The notes below the pieces were generated by a model. That model was not told the origin of the DNA and did not search any database. It saw nothing but the letters and a program-made list of their open reading frames with translations. From Candidatus Gastranaerophilales bacterium (GTDB lineage Bacteria; Cyanobacteriota; Vampirovibrionia; Gastranaerophilales; Gastranaerophilaceae), in contig CALVER010000003.1 in the NCBI GenBank assembly GCA_944326625.1, forward strand, positions 1 through 26,120: 26,120 nt of DNA, given 5' to 3'. The translations under genes and the position numbers were made by a program. Positions 6,047-13,738 of the stretch are shown here, in pieces (position 1 is the stretch's first letter; the number at the start of each line of letters is the position of its first letter).

Positions 6047-7071
6047 CTATTCTGCCAAGCAAACTGCCTGAAAATGGCTTAGCTGGCGGCTTTGAATTGA
6101 GGATAAATAACGGCCTGCCATATTGAATTCTGCGCCATAGGCATGTTTAATCCATCCTGATGAATATTCGACGTTACTCCAGAGATAATAATAATTTCCG
6201 TTAAGAGTAAAGCCTAAATCAATTTTATTATCGCGAGTGTAGTGAGCAATATTACTTGTCTGACTAGTGTCTGGCATATTATCCTTGCCGCCGCAAGCTT
6301 TTACTGCACCTGCCCAGTAATCATCATCAAAAAAGCAGTTGTTAATTCCAAGATCATCTTTTAAAGATTCACATTCAGCTTGAGTCAACGGAGTAGGATA
6401 GAACGGAGCAGTGTAACAAGTACCGTTAATTTCAAAAGAACAAGGCTTGTGCCCGTCAATTTCAGTAACATTAATGTATCTTAAGTCTTTCCCGTCAGTA
6501 TTAGGCTTTTTGAAGCCGTCTGTATCATAAAGTAAAGCCAAACAAGAAGTTCCTGTGAATTGATTAGTAAAAGGGTTTTCTTTACAATTGGGATTATATG
6601 CGATAATACCTGAAGTACCATTAGCGAATTGAACGCCTATAGTTTCAGTATCCCAGTCATGCTGTCCTAACCCAGCGGCGGTTTTAACGTTTTCAGTGCT
6701 TACTTGAAGCTCATTTTTACCCCAGTAGACTTTATCTTCAAAACAAGACATAATATCGTCATTGGCGCAAACCTTAGTAATCTTAAAGTGCTTTCCTAAT
6801 CCCGCAACAAAATCGGCAGTATTAGAATACCCTGCTAGAGATTGTTGTGTATTCATGGTTTTAAGAGCTTCTTCAAGTTTACGTACAAAGACCTGAGAAG
6901 AAGTATTCCAGGCTTTGTTCTGATAATTTGCAACAAGAGTAGGAATAGTCATTGCAGCAACAACACCGATAATAGCTAAGGTAATTAAGACTTCTGCAAG
7001 AGTAAAACCCTTGTTCTGTCTACTTAGAGGAGTCGCCCCCCCCCATTAAGCAAGCATAACTTCATTTTCAT
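6047..7071 (-). CDS. Type IV pilin-like / pseudopilin protein, frame split at a G9 run
   Basis: Type IV pilins and type II secretion pseudopilins are inserted in the inner membrane and cut by prepilin peptidase. The expected site is plain: N-K-G then F-T-L-A-E-V-L-I-T-L, with Glu at +5 and a hydrophobic helix to about P-T-L. The mature part (about 319 residues) is long for a pilin and holds ten cysteines, suggesting disulfides. Its C-terminal 100 residues (C-G-G-K-D-N-M-P, then L-W-S-N-V-E-Y-S-S, ending Q-A-V-C-L-A-E) resemble by eye the DUF1566/FISUMP-like domains seen on such proteins. ATG 7071 has AGGAG upstream, 14 bases after thyX. The frame from it stops at 7024 after a G9 run; one shift of -1 (or G10/G7) gives a 341-residue protein. 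The first ATG in the pilin frame (6952) lies inside the helix and would lose the signal. Confidence 0.8.
7024..7071 (-). CDS. 15-codon leader peptide in frame 0 of the pilin locus
   Basis: From ATG 7071 the unshifted frame encodes M-K-M-K-L-C-L-L-N-G-G-G-R-L-L and stops with TAA. The matching leader at 542-589 encodes M-K-N-E-K-I-L-Q-N-G-G-G-R-L-S and also stops at codon 16. It may be only the product of the off or unshifted state, not a peptide with its own role. Confidence 0.5.
   Translation of the reverse strand: MKMKLCLLNGGGRLL
7036..7044. repeat. Homopolymer C9 (G9 on the coding strand), pilin locus B
   Basis: Nine C on the given strand. Read on the minus strand it is three GGG codons followed by CGA, and the pilin frame needs one more G or two fewer. 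It is identical in length and codon position to the run at 554-562. Confidence 0.95.
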
Positions 7072-7085
7072 AATAGTTTCTCCTT

Positions 7086-7790
7086 TTAAAAACCTAATTG
7101 TTCACGTGTTTTCATTCTGCCGCAGGATTTGTCCTCGTCGCAGAAACCGTATCTTTCACATTTGGGGACTAAATACGGTTTCAGCCATGGTTCTTCCGCG
7201 ACAAGCGCATCGCACATCAATTTAACCATAGTTCTGATTTCATATTGCGCGCGGGTACAAAGCCTTAAGTTTGCAAGATGAATCATTTCTCTTAAGTTCA
7301 GACTTGCGACAAGCGAACTTGCTGCGGCATTAGGGAGAACAAATCTTGCATCTTCCGCAGGTATTCCAGCCTCAACAAATTCCTGATACTGTTCTGAAAT
7401 CTTGTTCATAAAGTCAACAAATTTCGCCTTTAATTCATCATTTTTTTCAATTGTCGGAGGGATTATATAATCGAATTGACCTTTTTCCTTAACATATCTT
7501 TGGGATTTTTGAGAAAAAGACATGTGTCTGTGGCGTACAAGCTGGTGAGTGCAGGCGCGGGACACATTTGAAATCGCAAAAGTCACCTGAATGTGTTCAA
7601 TAGTTGAATAATGACCGGAGGAAATAACTCTGTTTATAAGCTTTAACATTTTTTCCTCATCATCAGCGCCATTATATATATTTATCGGATAATCCGCGCT
7701 GTAACAAGTTCTGCAAGCCGTATAAACAGTTTTCAACATATTTTCCGGTTTGGATATTAAATTTACAACCGGCTTGTTATTTCCTTCCAT
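7086..7790 (-). CDS. thyX: FAD-dependent thymidylate synthase ThyX
   Basis: ThyX makes dTMP from dUMP using methylene-tetrahydrofolate, FAD and NADPH, and replaces ThyA in many bacteria. The 234-residue protein has the ThyX signature R-H-R-X7-S at 86-96 (R-H-R-H-M-S-F-S-Q-K-S), followed by Q-R-Y, and the conserved substrate region E-D-A-R-F-V-L-P. An open frame extends 62 codons further upstream, but that part runs through the rpmE-thyX gap and its terminator. ATG 7790, with GGGAGAG eight bases before it, is the correct start. An intrinsic terminator sits just before the ribosome site, and the pilin ATG follows 14 bases after the stop. Confidence 0.95.
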   Translation of the reverse strand: MEGNNKPVVNLISKPENMLKTVYTACRTCYSADYPINIYNGADDEEKMLKLINRVISSGHYSTIEHIQVTFAISNVSRACTHQLVRHRHMSFSQKSQRYVKEKGQFDYIIPPTIEKNDELKAKFVDFMNKISEQYQEFVEAGIPAEDARFVLPNAAASSLVASLNLREMIHLANLRLCTRAQYEIRTMVKLMCDALVAEEPWLKPYLVPKCERYGFCDEDKSCGRMKTREQLGF

Positions 7791-7808
7791 AAAATTCTCT
7801 CCCTTTAT

Positions 7809-7846
7809 AAAAAATTGTAGCCGACTTTTGAAAAAGGGGCTACAAT
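7809..7846 (-). terminator. Intrinsic terminator between rpmE and thyX
   Basis: On the minus strand: TTGTAGCC, a 15-base loop, GGCTACAA, then TTTTTT, with one more A-T pair possible at the base. It ends six bases before the thyX Shine-Dalgarno site. It serves rpmE, but its place also makes it a possible attenuator of thyX. Confidence 0.85.
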
Positions 7847-7866
7847 GTAAATTTTTGATAACAATT

Positions 7867-8073
7867 TTAAGCTTTTTTGCTGCCGTAACGTTTATTGAAT
7901 CTTTCGACACGTCCTTCAGAGTCAAGAATTTTCTGCTGACCTGTGTAGAACGGGTGGCATTTGTTGCAGATTTCAACCGTAATATTATCTACAACAGAGC
8001 CGGTTTCAATTTCGTTACCGCATACACACTTGATTGTTGTTTTCTTATAATCAGGATGTATACCTTTTTTCAT
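7867..8073 (-). CDS. rpmE: 50S ribosomal protein L31, zinc-binding (C+) form
   Basis: L31 bridges the two ribosomal subunits on the outside of the central protuberance. The 68-residue protein shows the family start M-K-K-G-I-H-P-D-Y and the C+ zinc ligands: C-V-C near 16-18 and C-N-K-C-H-P-F-Y-T-G near 37-46. It ends R-F-N-K-R-Y-G, as usual for bacterial L31. GAGGTAGAAA precedes ATG 8073. It is followed by a good terminator. Since C+ forms are the zinc-replete type, a zinc-free paralogue may exist elsewhere in the genome. Confidence 0.97.
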   Translation of the reverse strand: MKKGIHPDYKKTTIKCVCGNEIETGSVVDNITVEICNKCHPFYTGQQKILDSEGRVERFNKRYGSKKA

Positions 8074-8129
8074 TTTCTACCTCATTTCTTTTTATCAAGA
8101 TTCCAAACTTGAATATTTCGACTAACAAT

Positions 8130-8158
8130 ATTTTATATTGCTAAATACTAAAACGCAA
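8130..8158 (-). promoter_or_regulatory. Possible promoter of rpmE
   Basis: On the minus strand TTGCGT (8153-8158), a 17-base spacer and TAAAAT (8130-8135). The -35 is a weak match (3 of 6), so this is tentative. The RNA leader would be about 50 bases. The neighbouring AAAACG-CAAG-CGTTTTTT hairpin at 8150-8167 overlaps it. Confidence 0.3.
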
Positions 8159-8289
8159 GCGTTTTTTAAAATTCATTAATTTTCATGCAAACGCATGAGA
8201 AAAGCATGCCAATACAATATAAAAGGTTGATGTAATTTTTATGCCGATTTGAAATAATATACAGGTAACCCGTCTTATAGGAAAAACAA

Positions 8290-8457
8290 ATGAATCTGCA
8301 CGAAGAATGTTTATTAAGATATTTAAAAAGCCCTGATGAATTATCCTGCAACACTGAAATATTAAAACTGAACAACTTTATACAGGAAAAAAGATTTTTA
8401 ATGAAAAATTTTGTTGCCAAATCCTTCACAATCAGCTATACTGATGACATAAAATAA
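8290..8457 (+). CDS. Small hypothetical protein, 55 residues
   Basis: I do not recognise this protein. ATG 8290 is preceded by TAGGAAAAACAA, a fair ribosome site, and the frame runs 55 codons to TAA at 8455-8457. It has no membrane segment or signal. It is polar and probably helical in the first half (M-N-L-H-E-E-C-L-L-R-Y-L-K), with two cysteines at 7 and 20. It ends 18 bases before the CHASE2-GGDEF start and on the same strand, so it would be the first gene of that transcript. An 87-codon open frame on the other strand covers the same bases but has no ribosome site. The call rests on ribosome site, spacing and codon look only. Confidence 0.5.
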   Translation: MNLHEECLLRYLKSPDELSCNTEILKLNNFIQEKRFLMKNFVAKSFTISYTDDIK

Positions 8458-8475
8458 GATTTGGGAACTTTAATC

Positions 8476-10254
8476 ATGCTAAAAAAAATAATGTATTCAC
8501 TTTGGATAGCAGTGTTTTTATTGTTTGTATTTTATACGGCAAAGAGCACGAATTTCAACACATTTTTGGACGCCGTTGAAAACAAAACATTTGACCTGAG
8601 ACAAAGTATTATCGTAAAATCCGATTACAAAAAAGCGAACAAAAATATTGTTATAGTTGCAATAGATGACGCAAGCTATGAATACATTTTGGACAAATAC
8701 GGCGAATGGCCGCTGCCGCGGGATATTTACGCCAAACTTATTGATTACATTGAAGCCCAGCATCCGAAAACAATTGCATTTGACCTGATGTTTGTAAAAT
8801 CAATAAAAACAAAACCCGGTGCAGATGAAATGCTTGCTGCAGCATTCAAAAAATATAACAACATCTATACCGCAATGAACCTTGATAATCAATCGGTAGA
8901 AGTGAGAAAACCCATTGAATTACCGCAAAAATTAAGCGTAAATGTTACGAATTACTCTCAAAATATAGATTTTGACTCGCTTTCATTTTTAAACTGCAGA
9001 TCAATCTTGCCGGAAATTATTAAAAACACAAATAATATAGGCATGATAAATGTTTCACGCGCAGATGACGGAATTTTAAGGAAAATGCCCATATTTGTAA
9101 AATATCAAGGCAAATTTTACCCGCAATTAGCTTTCCGGGTGGGAATGGGGCTTATAAAACAAGAAGAAGGCTACAACCCTCAGGAATTTATCATTGACAA
9201 AAGTTCAAATCTTATATTGCATAACAGGAAAATTTTCATAGATAAAGACGGCAGCGCAATTCTTAACTGGTACGGGTCTACCGGAACTTATCAGCAAATA
9301 CCTTTGTATCGCATCTTAAAAGCCGTTGAATCAGGCGAAAAATTTTCTTACAATTTTTCAAATAAAATTGTATATTTCGGAACAACAGCCTCTAGCTTGT
9401 TTGACATAAAAACAATTCCTGTTGCAAAAATATACCCCGGAGTGGAAGTTCAGGCAACATACGTAAATAACCTGCTGGATAACAATTTTATCACGAAAGT
9501 TGATAAAAAAATTACCGTAATTTTAGGTCTTATAATGGCAATAATAATCGGATATCTGGTAATTAACATAGCCTCGGCGGCAATTGTGACATTGTCATTT
9601 GTGTCAATATATTCTATTTACATCCTGTTTGCGTATTTTATAATGAAATACCACAATTTATGGATAGGGATAGTATATCCGCTGATGCTCGGTTTTATAA
9701 TCTTCGTATCAGCATTTGTCGTCAAATATATCATCAAATCAAGAGACTTTGAACAACAGTATCTATTGGCCACAACGGACGGCTTGACAGAATTATACAA
9801 CCACAGATATTTCCAGGAGCAAATGAAAATGCAGGTTGAGCAGTCAAAACGTTACGAAACCCCGTTTTCACTGATAATTATAGACATAGACTTTTTCAAA
9901 AAATTTAATGACACATTCGGGCATCAGGCAGGAGACGCCGTGTTACATCAAGTAGCACAGCTTTTAAAACAAAGCGTGCGCGCAACTGATATTGTTTGCA
10001 GATACGGAGGGGAAGAAATGAGTATAATTTTGCCGAACACCGCAAAAGATGTCTCTTTTTCCACGGCTGAAAAAATTTGTAAACGTGTTGCCGCAAAAAG
10101 GTTTAAACTAAATAATTATCAGGAAAGCAACGTAACAATAAGCCTCGGAGTATCAAGTTTTCCGGAAGACGGACAAACTCCTTCAGAAATTATTGAGGCT
10201 GCGGATAAGAGATTATATCAATCAAAACATGACGGCAGAAACCGTGTAACATAA
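8476..10254 (+). CDS. CHASE2-domain diguanylate cyclase
   Basis: Predicted to sense an extracytoplasmic signal through CHASE2 and make cyclic di-GMP from two GTP. The 592-residue protein has one N-terminal membrane helix (about 5-22), a CHASE2 domain outside the membrane (about 35-335, with I-V-I-V-A-I-D-D-A-S, W-P-L-P-R and P-K-T-I-A-F-D), three helices (about 345-365, 366-388, 394-417) and a GGDEF domain (about 430-592, starting D-G-L-T-E-L-Y-N). The active-site loop reads G-G-E-E-M (511-515) where G-G-D/E-E-F is usual. The inhibitory site R-A-T-D (502-505) is intact, five residues upstream. ATG 8476 was chosen over an in-frame TTG at 8461. The next gene starts 14 bases after its stop. Confidence 0.92.
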   Translation: MLKKIMYSLWIAVFLLFVFYTAKSTNFNTFLDAVENKTFDLRQSIIVKSDYKKANKNIVIVAIDDASYEYILDKYGEWPLPRDIYAKLIDYIEAQHPKTIAFDLMFVKSIKTKPGADEMLAAAFKKYNNIYTAMNLDNQSVEVRKPIELPQKLSVNVTNYSQNIDFDSLSFLNCRSILPEIIKNTNNIGMINVSRADDGILRKMPIFVKYQGKFYPQLAFRVGMGLIKQEEGYNPQEFIIDKSSNLILHNRKIFIDKDGSAILNWYGSTGTYQQIPLYRILKAVESGEKFSYNFSNKIVYFGTTASSLFDIKTIPVAKIYPGVEVQATYVNNLLDNNFITKVDKKITVILGLIMAIIIGYLVINIASAAIVTLSFVSIYSIYILFAYFIMKYHNLWIGIVYPLMLGFIIFVSAFVVKYIIKSRDFEQQYLLATTDGLTELYNHRYFQEQMKMQVEQSKRYETPFSLIIIDIDFFKKFNDTFGHQAGDAVLHQVAQLLKQSVRATDIVCRYGGEEMSIILPNTAKDVSFSTAEKICKRVAAKRFKLNNYQESNVTISLGVSSFPEDGQTPSEIIEAADKRLYQSKHDGRNRVT

Positions 10255-10268
10255 AAGTGAGGAAACTT

Positions 10269-10955
10269 ATGAGATTAAAATTATTAACATTATTTTTGGC
10301 ACTAATTGCAGCAATACAAATAACTTTTGCGGCACCTTTTAATGCAAATGCAAAAACAAAGAGAATTCCGGCAGGAACAAAACTTGAGATGAAACTATTA
10401 AGCCCGCTGTCCACATCCGCAGGAACAGAAGGCATGAGCTTTTCCGCAATGCTTATAACCGACCAGACATCTGATAATGACGTAATTTTGCCAATGGGTT
10501 CAGTTGTCAGAGGAACAATTAAAAAAATAATTCCGGCAAGAAGAATGTCTAAAGGATCCATAATTTATATGGATTTTGACCATGTTGTAACTCCAAACGG
10601 CCGACAATTACCGCTTTCATTGAATATTACGGGCAGAACCGATTTAACTTACGACGGCGGGATTACAACAACACGCGGATACGGTGATGCGTTCAAATTA
10701 ACATGCGAGAAATCAGGCGAAATTGCAAGAAAATCCACCCAATGGGGATTTGATGTAGGCGAGGACTACTGGAACGGCTATATGCAAATTATCACGGTAC
10801 CTGTCGGGATAATAGGCGCAGGACTCGGCACTGCAGGCTATTTCATTTATGACAGCATTGCTGATATGATTAGAAAAGGAAAAGATGTTGAACTCAATAA
10901 GGGTGAAATTCTTAACGTTATATTAACCGACCCTATTGATGTTCCGGTAATTTAA
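10269..10955 (+). CDS. Secreted or membrane-attached protein of unknown function
   Basis: I cannot name a family with certainty. The 228-residue protein starts with a signal peptide (hydrophobic 4-21, with A-A and A-N-A possible cut sites at 21-28). It continues with a beta-rich section: I-P-A-G-T-K-L-E (33-40), L-P-M-G-S-V-V-R-G-T-I (74-84) and M-D-F-D-H-V-V-T-P-N-G-R-Q-L-P (101-115). This pattern is shared by a broad group of periplasmic proteins distantly like the TrbI/VirB10 beta-barrel part. A glycine-rich hydrophobic stretch at about 173-195 could be a membrane segment. ATG 10269 is used, with GTGAGG as ribosome site; an in-frame GTG lies at 10257. The TPR gene starts one base after its stop, so the two are surely coupled. 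Confidence 0.75.
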   Translation: MRLKLLTLFLALIAAIQITFAAPFNANAKTKRIPAGTKLEMKLLSPLSTSAGTEGMSFSAMLITDQTSDNDVILPMGSVVRGTIKKIIPARRMSKGSIIYMDFDHVVTPNGRQLPLSLNITGRTDLTYDGGITTTRGYGDAFKLTCEKSGEIARKSTQWGFDVGEDYWNGYMQIITVPVGIIGAGLGTAGYFIYDSIADMIRKGKDVELNKGEILNVILTDPIDVPVI

Positions 10956-10956
10956 A

Positions 10957-11886
10957 ATGTCAAAACTCGATAAAATAGAAGAATTGCAGAATATTTTAAA
11001 AGAAGATCCCGCCAATTTTCAGGTACGCAGGCAATTGGCGGTGCTTCTTCTGGATACAGGATATTCAAAAGAAGCTCTCCAGCATTTTTTATATTTGTCA
11101 CAAATATTTCAACAAGATAGCGGCATTTACTATAATCTCGGGATTACGTACGAAAAGCTGAAAGATTTGGACAAAGCCGAAAATGCATACTTAAAGGCTT
11201 TTGAATATGCTCCGGAAGAAGTTGACGCAATGTATAATTTAGGACTTGTTTATATAGAAAAACAGGAATACAACAAGGCAATTCAATGTTTTGAAAAAGT
11301 TTTGGACACCGACAGCAAAGATTCAAATTCTTACTTTAATATGGGTATTGCAAACTTCAAAAAAGGCGATTTAATTCAGGCTATGGATAACTTTCAGCGC
11401 ACAGTTGACTTGAATGATGAAGATATTTATGCTCATTTTTATATAGGAAATATCTATAAAGAATTCGGCGACAATGAGTCAGCACGCGAAGAATTCAATA
11501 AAGTGCTCAAAATATCCCCTGATTACAGCTGGGCATATTATAACCTCGGCGTAATAGATTTTGAAGAAGGCAATATTGAAGGCGCCATACAAAACCTTGA
11601 GAAAACTCTTGAACTTAATCCAAAAGATGTTGAAGCGTATGAAATTTACATAAAAATAATAACCAGAAACGGGCAATACCAGCGTGCAAATGATCTCGTA
11701 AAAACCGCACTGAAAAATTGCGGTTCAAACGGCGACCTTTTCTATATCTATGCGCAAATTAAAAAACTTATGAATGATAATGACTCCTACATAAAATACC
11801 TTAATAAAGCGCTTGAAAATAATGATACATTATCAATTGCCCCGAAAATTGTAAAGCAGGAAATAGATAAATTTTTAGCACAATAA
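10957..11886 (+). CDS. Tetratricopeptide repeat (TPR) protein
   Basis: TPR arrays form a helical scaffold for binding other proteins. The 309-residue protein is built almost wholly of 34-residue repeats, roughly eight, from residue 4 to 270. Typical units read Y-Y-N-L-G-I-T-Y-E-K-L and A-Y-Y-N-L-G-V-I-D-F-E-E-G-N. There is no signal peptide or membrane helix, so it is cytoplasmic. ATG 10957 is one base after the stop of the secreted protein gene, with no ribosome site of its own outside that gene, pointing to translational coupling. The partner is unknown; the operon suggests it acts with the CHASE2-GGDEF or the secreted protein. Confidence 0.92.
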   Translation: MSKLDKIEELQNILKEDPANFQVRRQLAVLLLDTGYSKEALQHFLYLSQIFQQDSGIYYNLGITYEKLKDLDKAENAYLKAFEYAPEEVDAMYNLGLVYIEKQEYNKAIQCFEKVLDTDSKDSNSYFNMGIANFKKGDLIQAMDNFQRTVDLNDEDIYAHFYIGNIYKEFGDNESAREEFNKVLKISPDYSWAYYNLGVIDFEEGNIEGAIQNLEKTLELNPKDVEAYEIYIKIITRNGQYQRANDLVKTALKNCGSNGDLFYIYAQIKKLMNDNDSYIKYLNKALENNDTLSIAPKIVKQEIDKFLAQ

Positions 11887-11904
11887 TTTTCAGCATGGTA
11901 AAAT
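11875..11904 (+). promoter_or_regulatory. Likely promoter of proS
   Basis: Extended -10 TGG-TAAAAT (11899-11904) with a fair -35 TTAGCA (11875-11880) at 18 bases. The -35 lies in the last codons of the TPR gene. The RNA would have a short leader with GAGGTAAT before ATG 11927, too short for a T-box. Confidence 0.5.
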
Positions 11905-11926
11905 TAGATAAAGAGGTAATAATATT

Positions 11927-13690
11927 ATGAAAATGTCAAAATTATTTGTGCAAACATTAAGGGAATATCCGTCTGATGCGGAAGTAGTTTCGCATAAAAT
12001 GCTTGCACGCGCGGGTTATATAAGAAAATTAACGTCAGGTGTTTATAACTTTCTGCCTTTGATGTGGAGAGTTTTGAAAAAAATTGAAACAATAGTCAGA
12101 GAAGAAATGGACGCCTCAGGCGCGCAGGAACTTTTGATGCCGTTTGTACAACCTAAAGAACTCTGGGAAGAATCAGGCAGATGGGACGCATACGGTAAAG
12201 AACTTATGCGATTGAAAGACCGCCACGACAGAATAATGTGTCTCGGCCCGACCCACGAAGAAGTAATTACGGCAATAGCTAGGGACGGCTTGAAATCATA
12301 CAAACAATTACCTGTAAACCTTTATCAAATTCAATCAAAATTCCGTGACGAAGTTCGTCCCAGATACGGACTTTTAAGAGGACGCGAATTCATTATGAAA
12401 GATGCTTACAGCTTTGATACGGATGAGGCGGGGCTTGACAAAGAATACGAAAATATGGCACGTGCATATAAAAGAATTTTTGACCGCTGCGGACTTGATA
12501 CAAAAATGGTTCAATCCGATTCCGGCGCAATAGGCGGTTCCGTATCGCATGAATTTATGGTAATAACTGACACAGATGCCGGCGAAAACGACGTTTTCTA
12601 CTGCAACAACTGCGATTATTCGGCAAACTCCAATCACGCAGTATCAAAACTTCAGCCAGCAGTTGTTGACGGCAAAGAATATTTTTCAAAAAACGAAACC
12701 ATTGATACGCCCAATACCCATTCAATTGAAGAATTAAGCAAATTTTTAAATATTCCGTCAACTTTGATTTTAAAAACACTTGTGTATATAGTTGACAAAA
12801 AGCCTGTTCTGGCTTTAATCAGAGCTGATAGAGCAGTTGAAGAAACAAAATTGATGAACGCAGTCGGCGGAATTGAAATAAGAATTGCCTCAAGCGCAGA
12901 AATTGCAGAATTAATGGCAAACAAAGGCTTTGACGCAGTTCCCGGTTTTATCGGTCCAAAAGGAATGGACGGAATTACAATTATTATTGATGAAACCGTA
13001 CGCGACATGAAAAATTTCGTAGTCGGTGTAAACCAAACCGACAAACATCAAGTCGGCGCAAACCTTTCTGATTTAGGACTCAATAGTCATCCTGAGGTGG
13101 CTGCCGGAGGATCTATAATATACCACGACATCCGTCTTGTTGAAGAAGGCGACATCTGCCCCGAATGCGGCAAACCGCTTTTGGTCACAAAGGGTATTGA
13201 AGTCGGAAATATTTTCAAACTCGGGACTAAATATTCAAAACCGATGAACGCAGTATATACAGATATAAACGGCGAAATGAAACCTTATATTATGGGCTGC
13301 TACGGTATAGGAATTTCAAGAACGGCAGCTGCTGCCGTTGAGGCTCACCACGATGAATTCGGCATAAAATGGCCGCTTTCCATTGCACCTTACCACGTAG
13401 TAGTCGTTCCTGTAAGTACAAATGACGAAATTCAAATGTCGACAGCCGAAAAAATCTACGAAGATTTACTCAAATCAGGCGTAGAAGTCGTTCTTGACGA
13501 CAGAGATGAACGTGCAGGCGTTAAGTTTAAAGACGCGGATTTAATCGGATTCCCTTATAGAATTACGGCGGGAAAAACCCTCACAGAAGGGCTTGTGGAA
13601 TGCAAAATCCGTGAAACCGGTGAAGTTATGAAACTTACACCGGAAAAAGCCGTTGAATTTGTTAGAAATGCAGTAGCGAATATTAAATAA
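11927..13690 (+). CDS. proS: Prolyl-tRNA synthetase, bacterial type
   Basis: Charges tRNA-Pro with proline in the cytoplasm. At 587 residues it is the long bacterial form with the editing (INS) domain between motifs 2 and 3. Visible parts are the G-P-T-H-E-E proline loop (107-112), motif 2 F-R-D-E-V-R-P-R-Y-G-L-L-R-G-R-E-F (139-155), the INS domain (about 225-400, including G-P-K-G and K-N-F-V-V-G-V-N) and motif 3 G-C-Y-G-I-G-I-S-R-T near 455. An anticodon-binding domain follows (about 475-587, with D-D-R-D-E-R-A-G-V-K-F-K-D-A-D). The INS domain hydrolyses Ala-tRNA-Pro in the family. GAGGTAAT precedes ATG 11927. A strong terminator follows 23 bases after the stop. Confidence 0.97.
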   Translation: MKMSKLFVQTLREYPSDAEVVSHKMLARAGYIRKLTSGVYNFLPLMWRVLKKIETIVREEMDASGAQELLMPFVQPKELWEESGRWDAYGKELMRLKDRHDRIMCLGPTHEEVITAIARDGLKSYKQLPVNLYQIQSKFRDEVRPRYGLLRGREFIMKDAYSFDTDEAGLDKEYENMARAYKRIFDRCGLDTKMVQSDSGAIGGSVSHEFMVITDTDAGENDVFYCNNCDYSANSNHAVSKLQPAVVDGKEYFSKNETIDTPNTHSIEELSKFLNIPSTLILKTLVYIVDKKPVLALIRADRAVEETKLMNAVGGIEIRIASSAEIAELMANKGFDAVPGFIGPKGMDGITIIIDETVRDMKNFVVGVNQTDKHQVGANLSDLGLNSHPEVAAGGSIIYHDIRLVEEGDICPECGKPLLVTKGIEVGNIFKLGTKYSKPMNAVYTDINGEMKPYIMGCYGIGISRTAAAAVEAHHDEFGIKWPLSIAPYHVVVVPVSTNDEIQMSTAEKIYEDLLKSGVEVVLDDRDERAGVKFKDADLIGFPYRITAGKTLTEGLVECKIRETGEVMKLTPEKAVEFVRNAVANIK

Positions 13691-13713
13691 AATACGGCAC
13701 AAAATTTTTACAC

Positions 13714-13738
13714 GCCGTCCTGACTAGGACGGCTTTTT
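13714..13738 (+). terminator. Rho-independent terminator of proS
   Basis: GCCGTCCT, loop GACT, AGGACGGC, then five T. The 3' arm and the T run also code the last residues and the stop of the minus-strand GtrA-like gene (stop 13724-13726). The minus-strand copy lacks an immediate T run, so it works mainly for proS. Confidence 0.9.

Noticed and set aside
6047..7071. Target gene of a diversity-generating retroelement
   Set aside because: No reverse transcriptase or template repeat is visible in the window, so a lectin-like look alone is not enough.
7791..7976. 62-codon upstream extension of ThyX
   Set aside because: It crosses the rpmE stop region and the terminator; ATG 7790 has its own ribosome site and matches the family start.
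8166..8429. 87-codon minus-strand open frame
   Set aside because: No ribosome site, and it overlaps the better supported 55-codon plus-strand ORF.
11887..11926. T-box leader before proS
   Set aside because: Only 40 bases separate it from the TPR gene, and no T-box motif or terminator is present.
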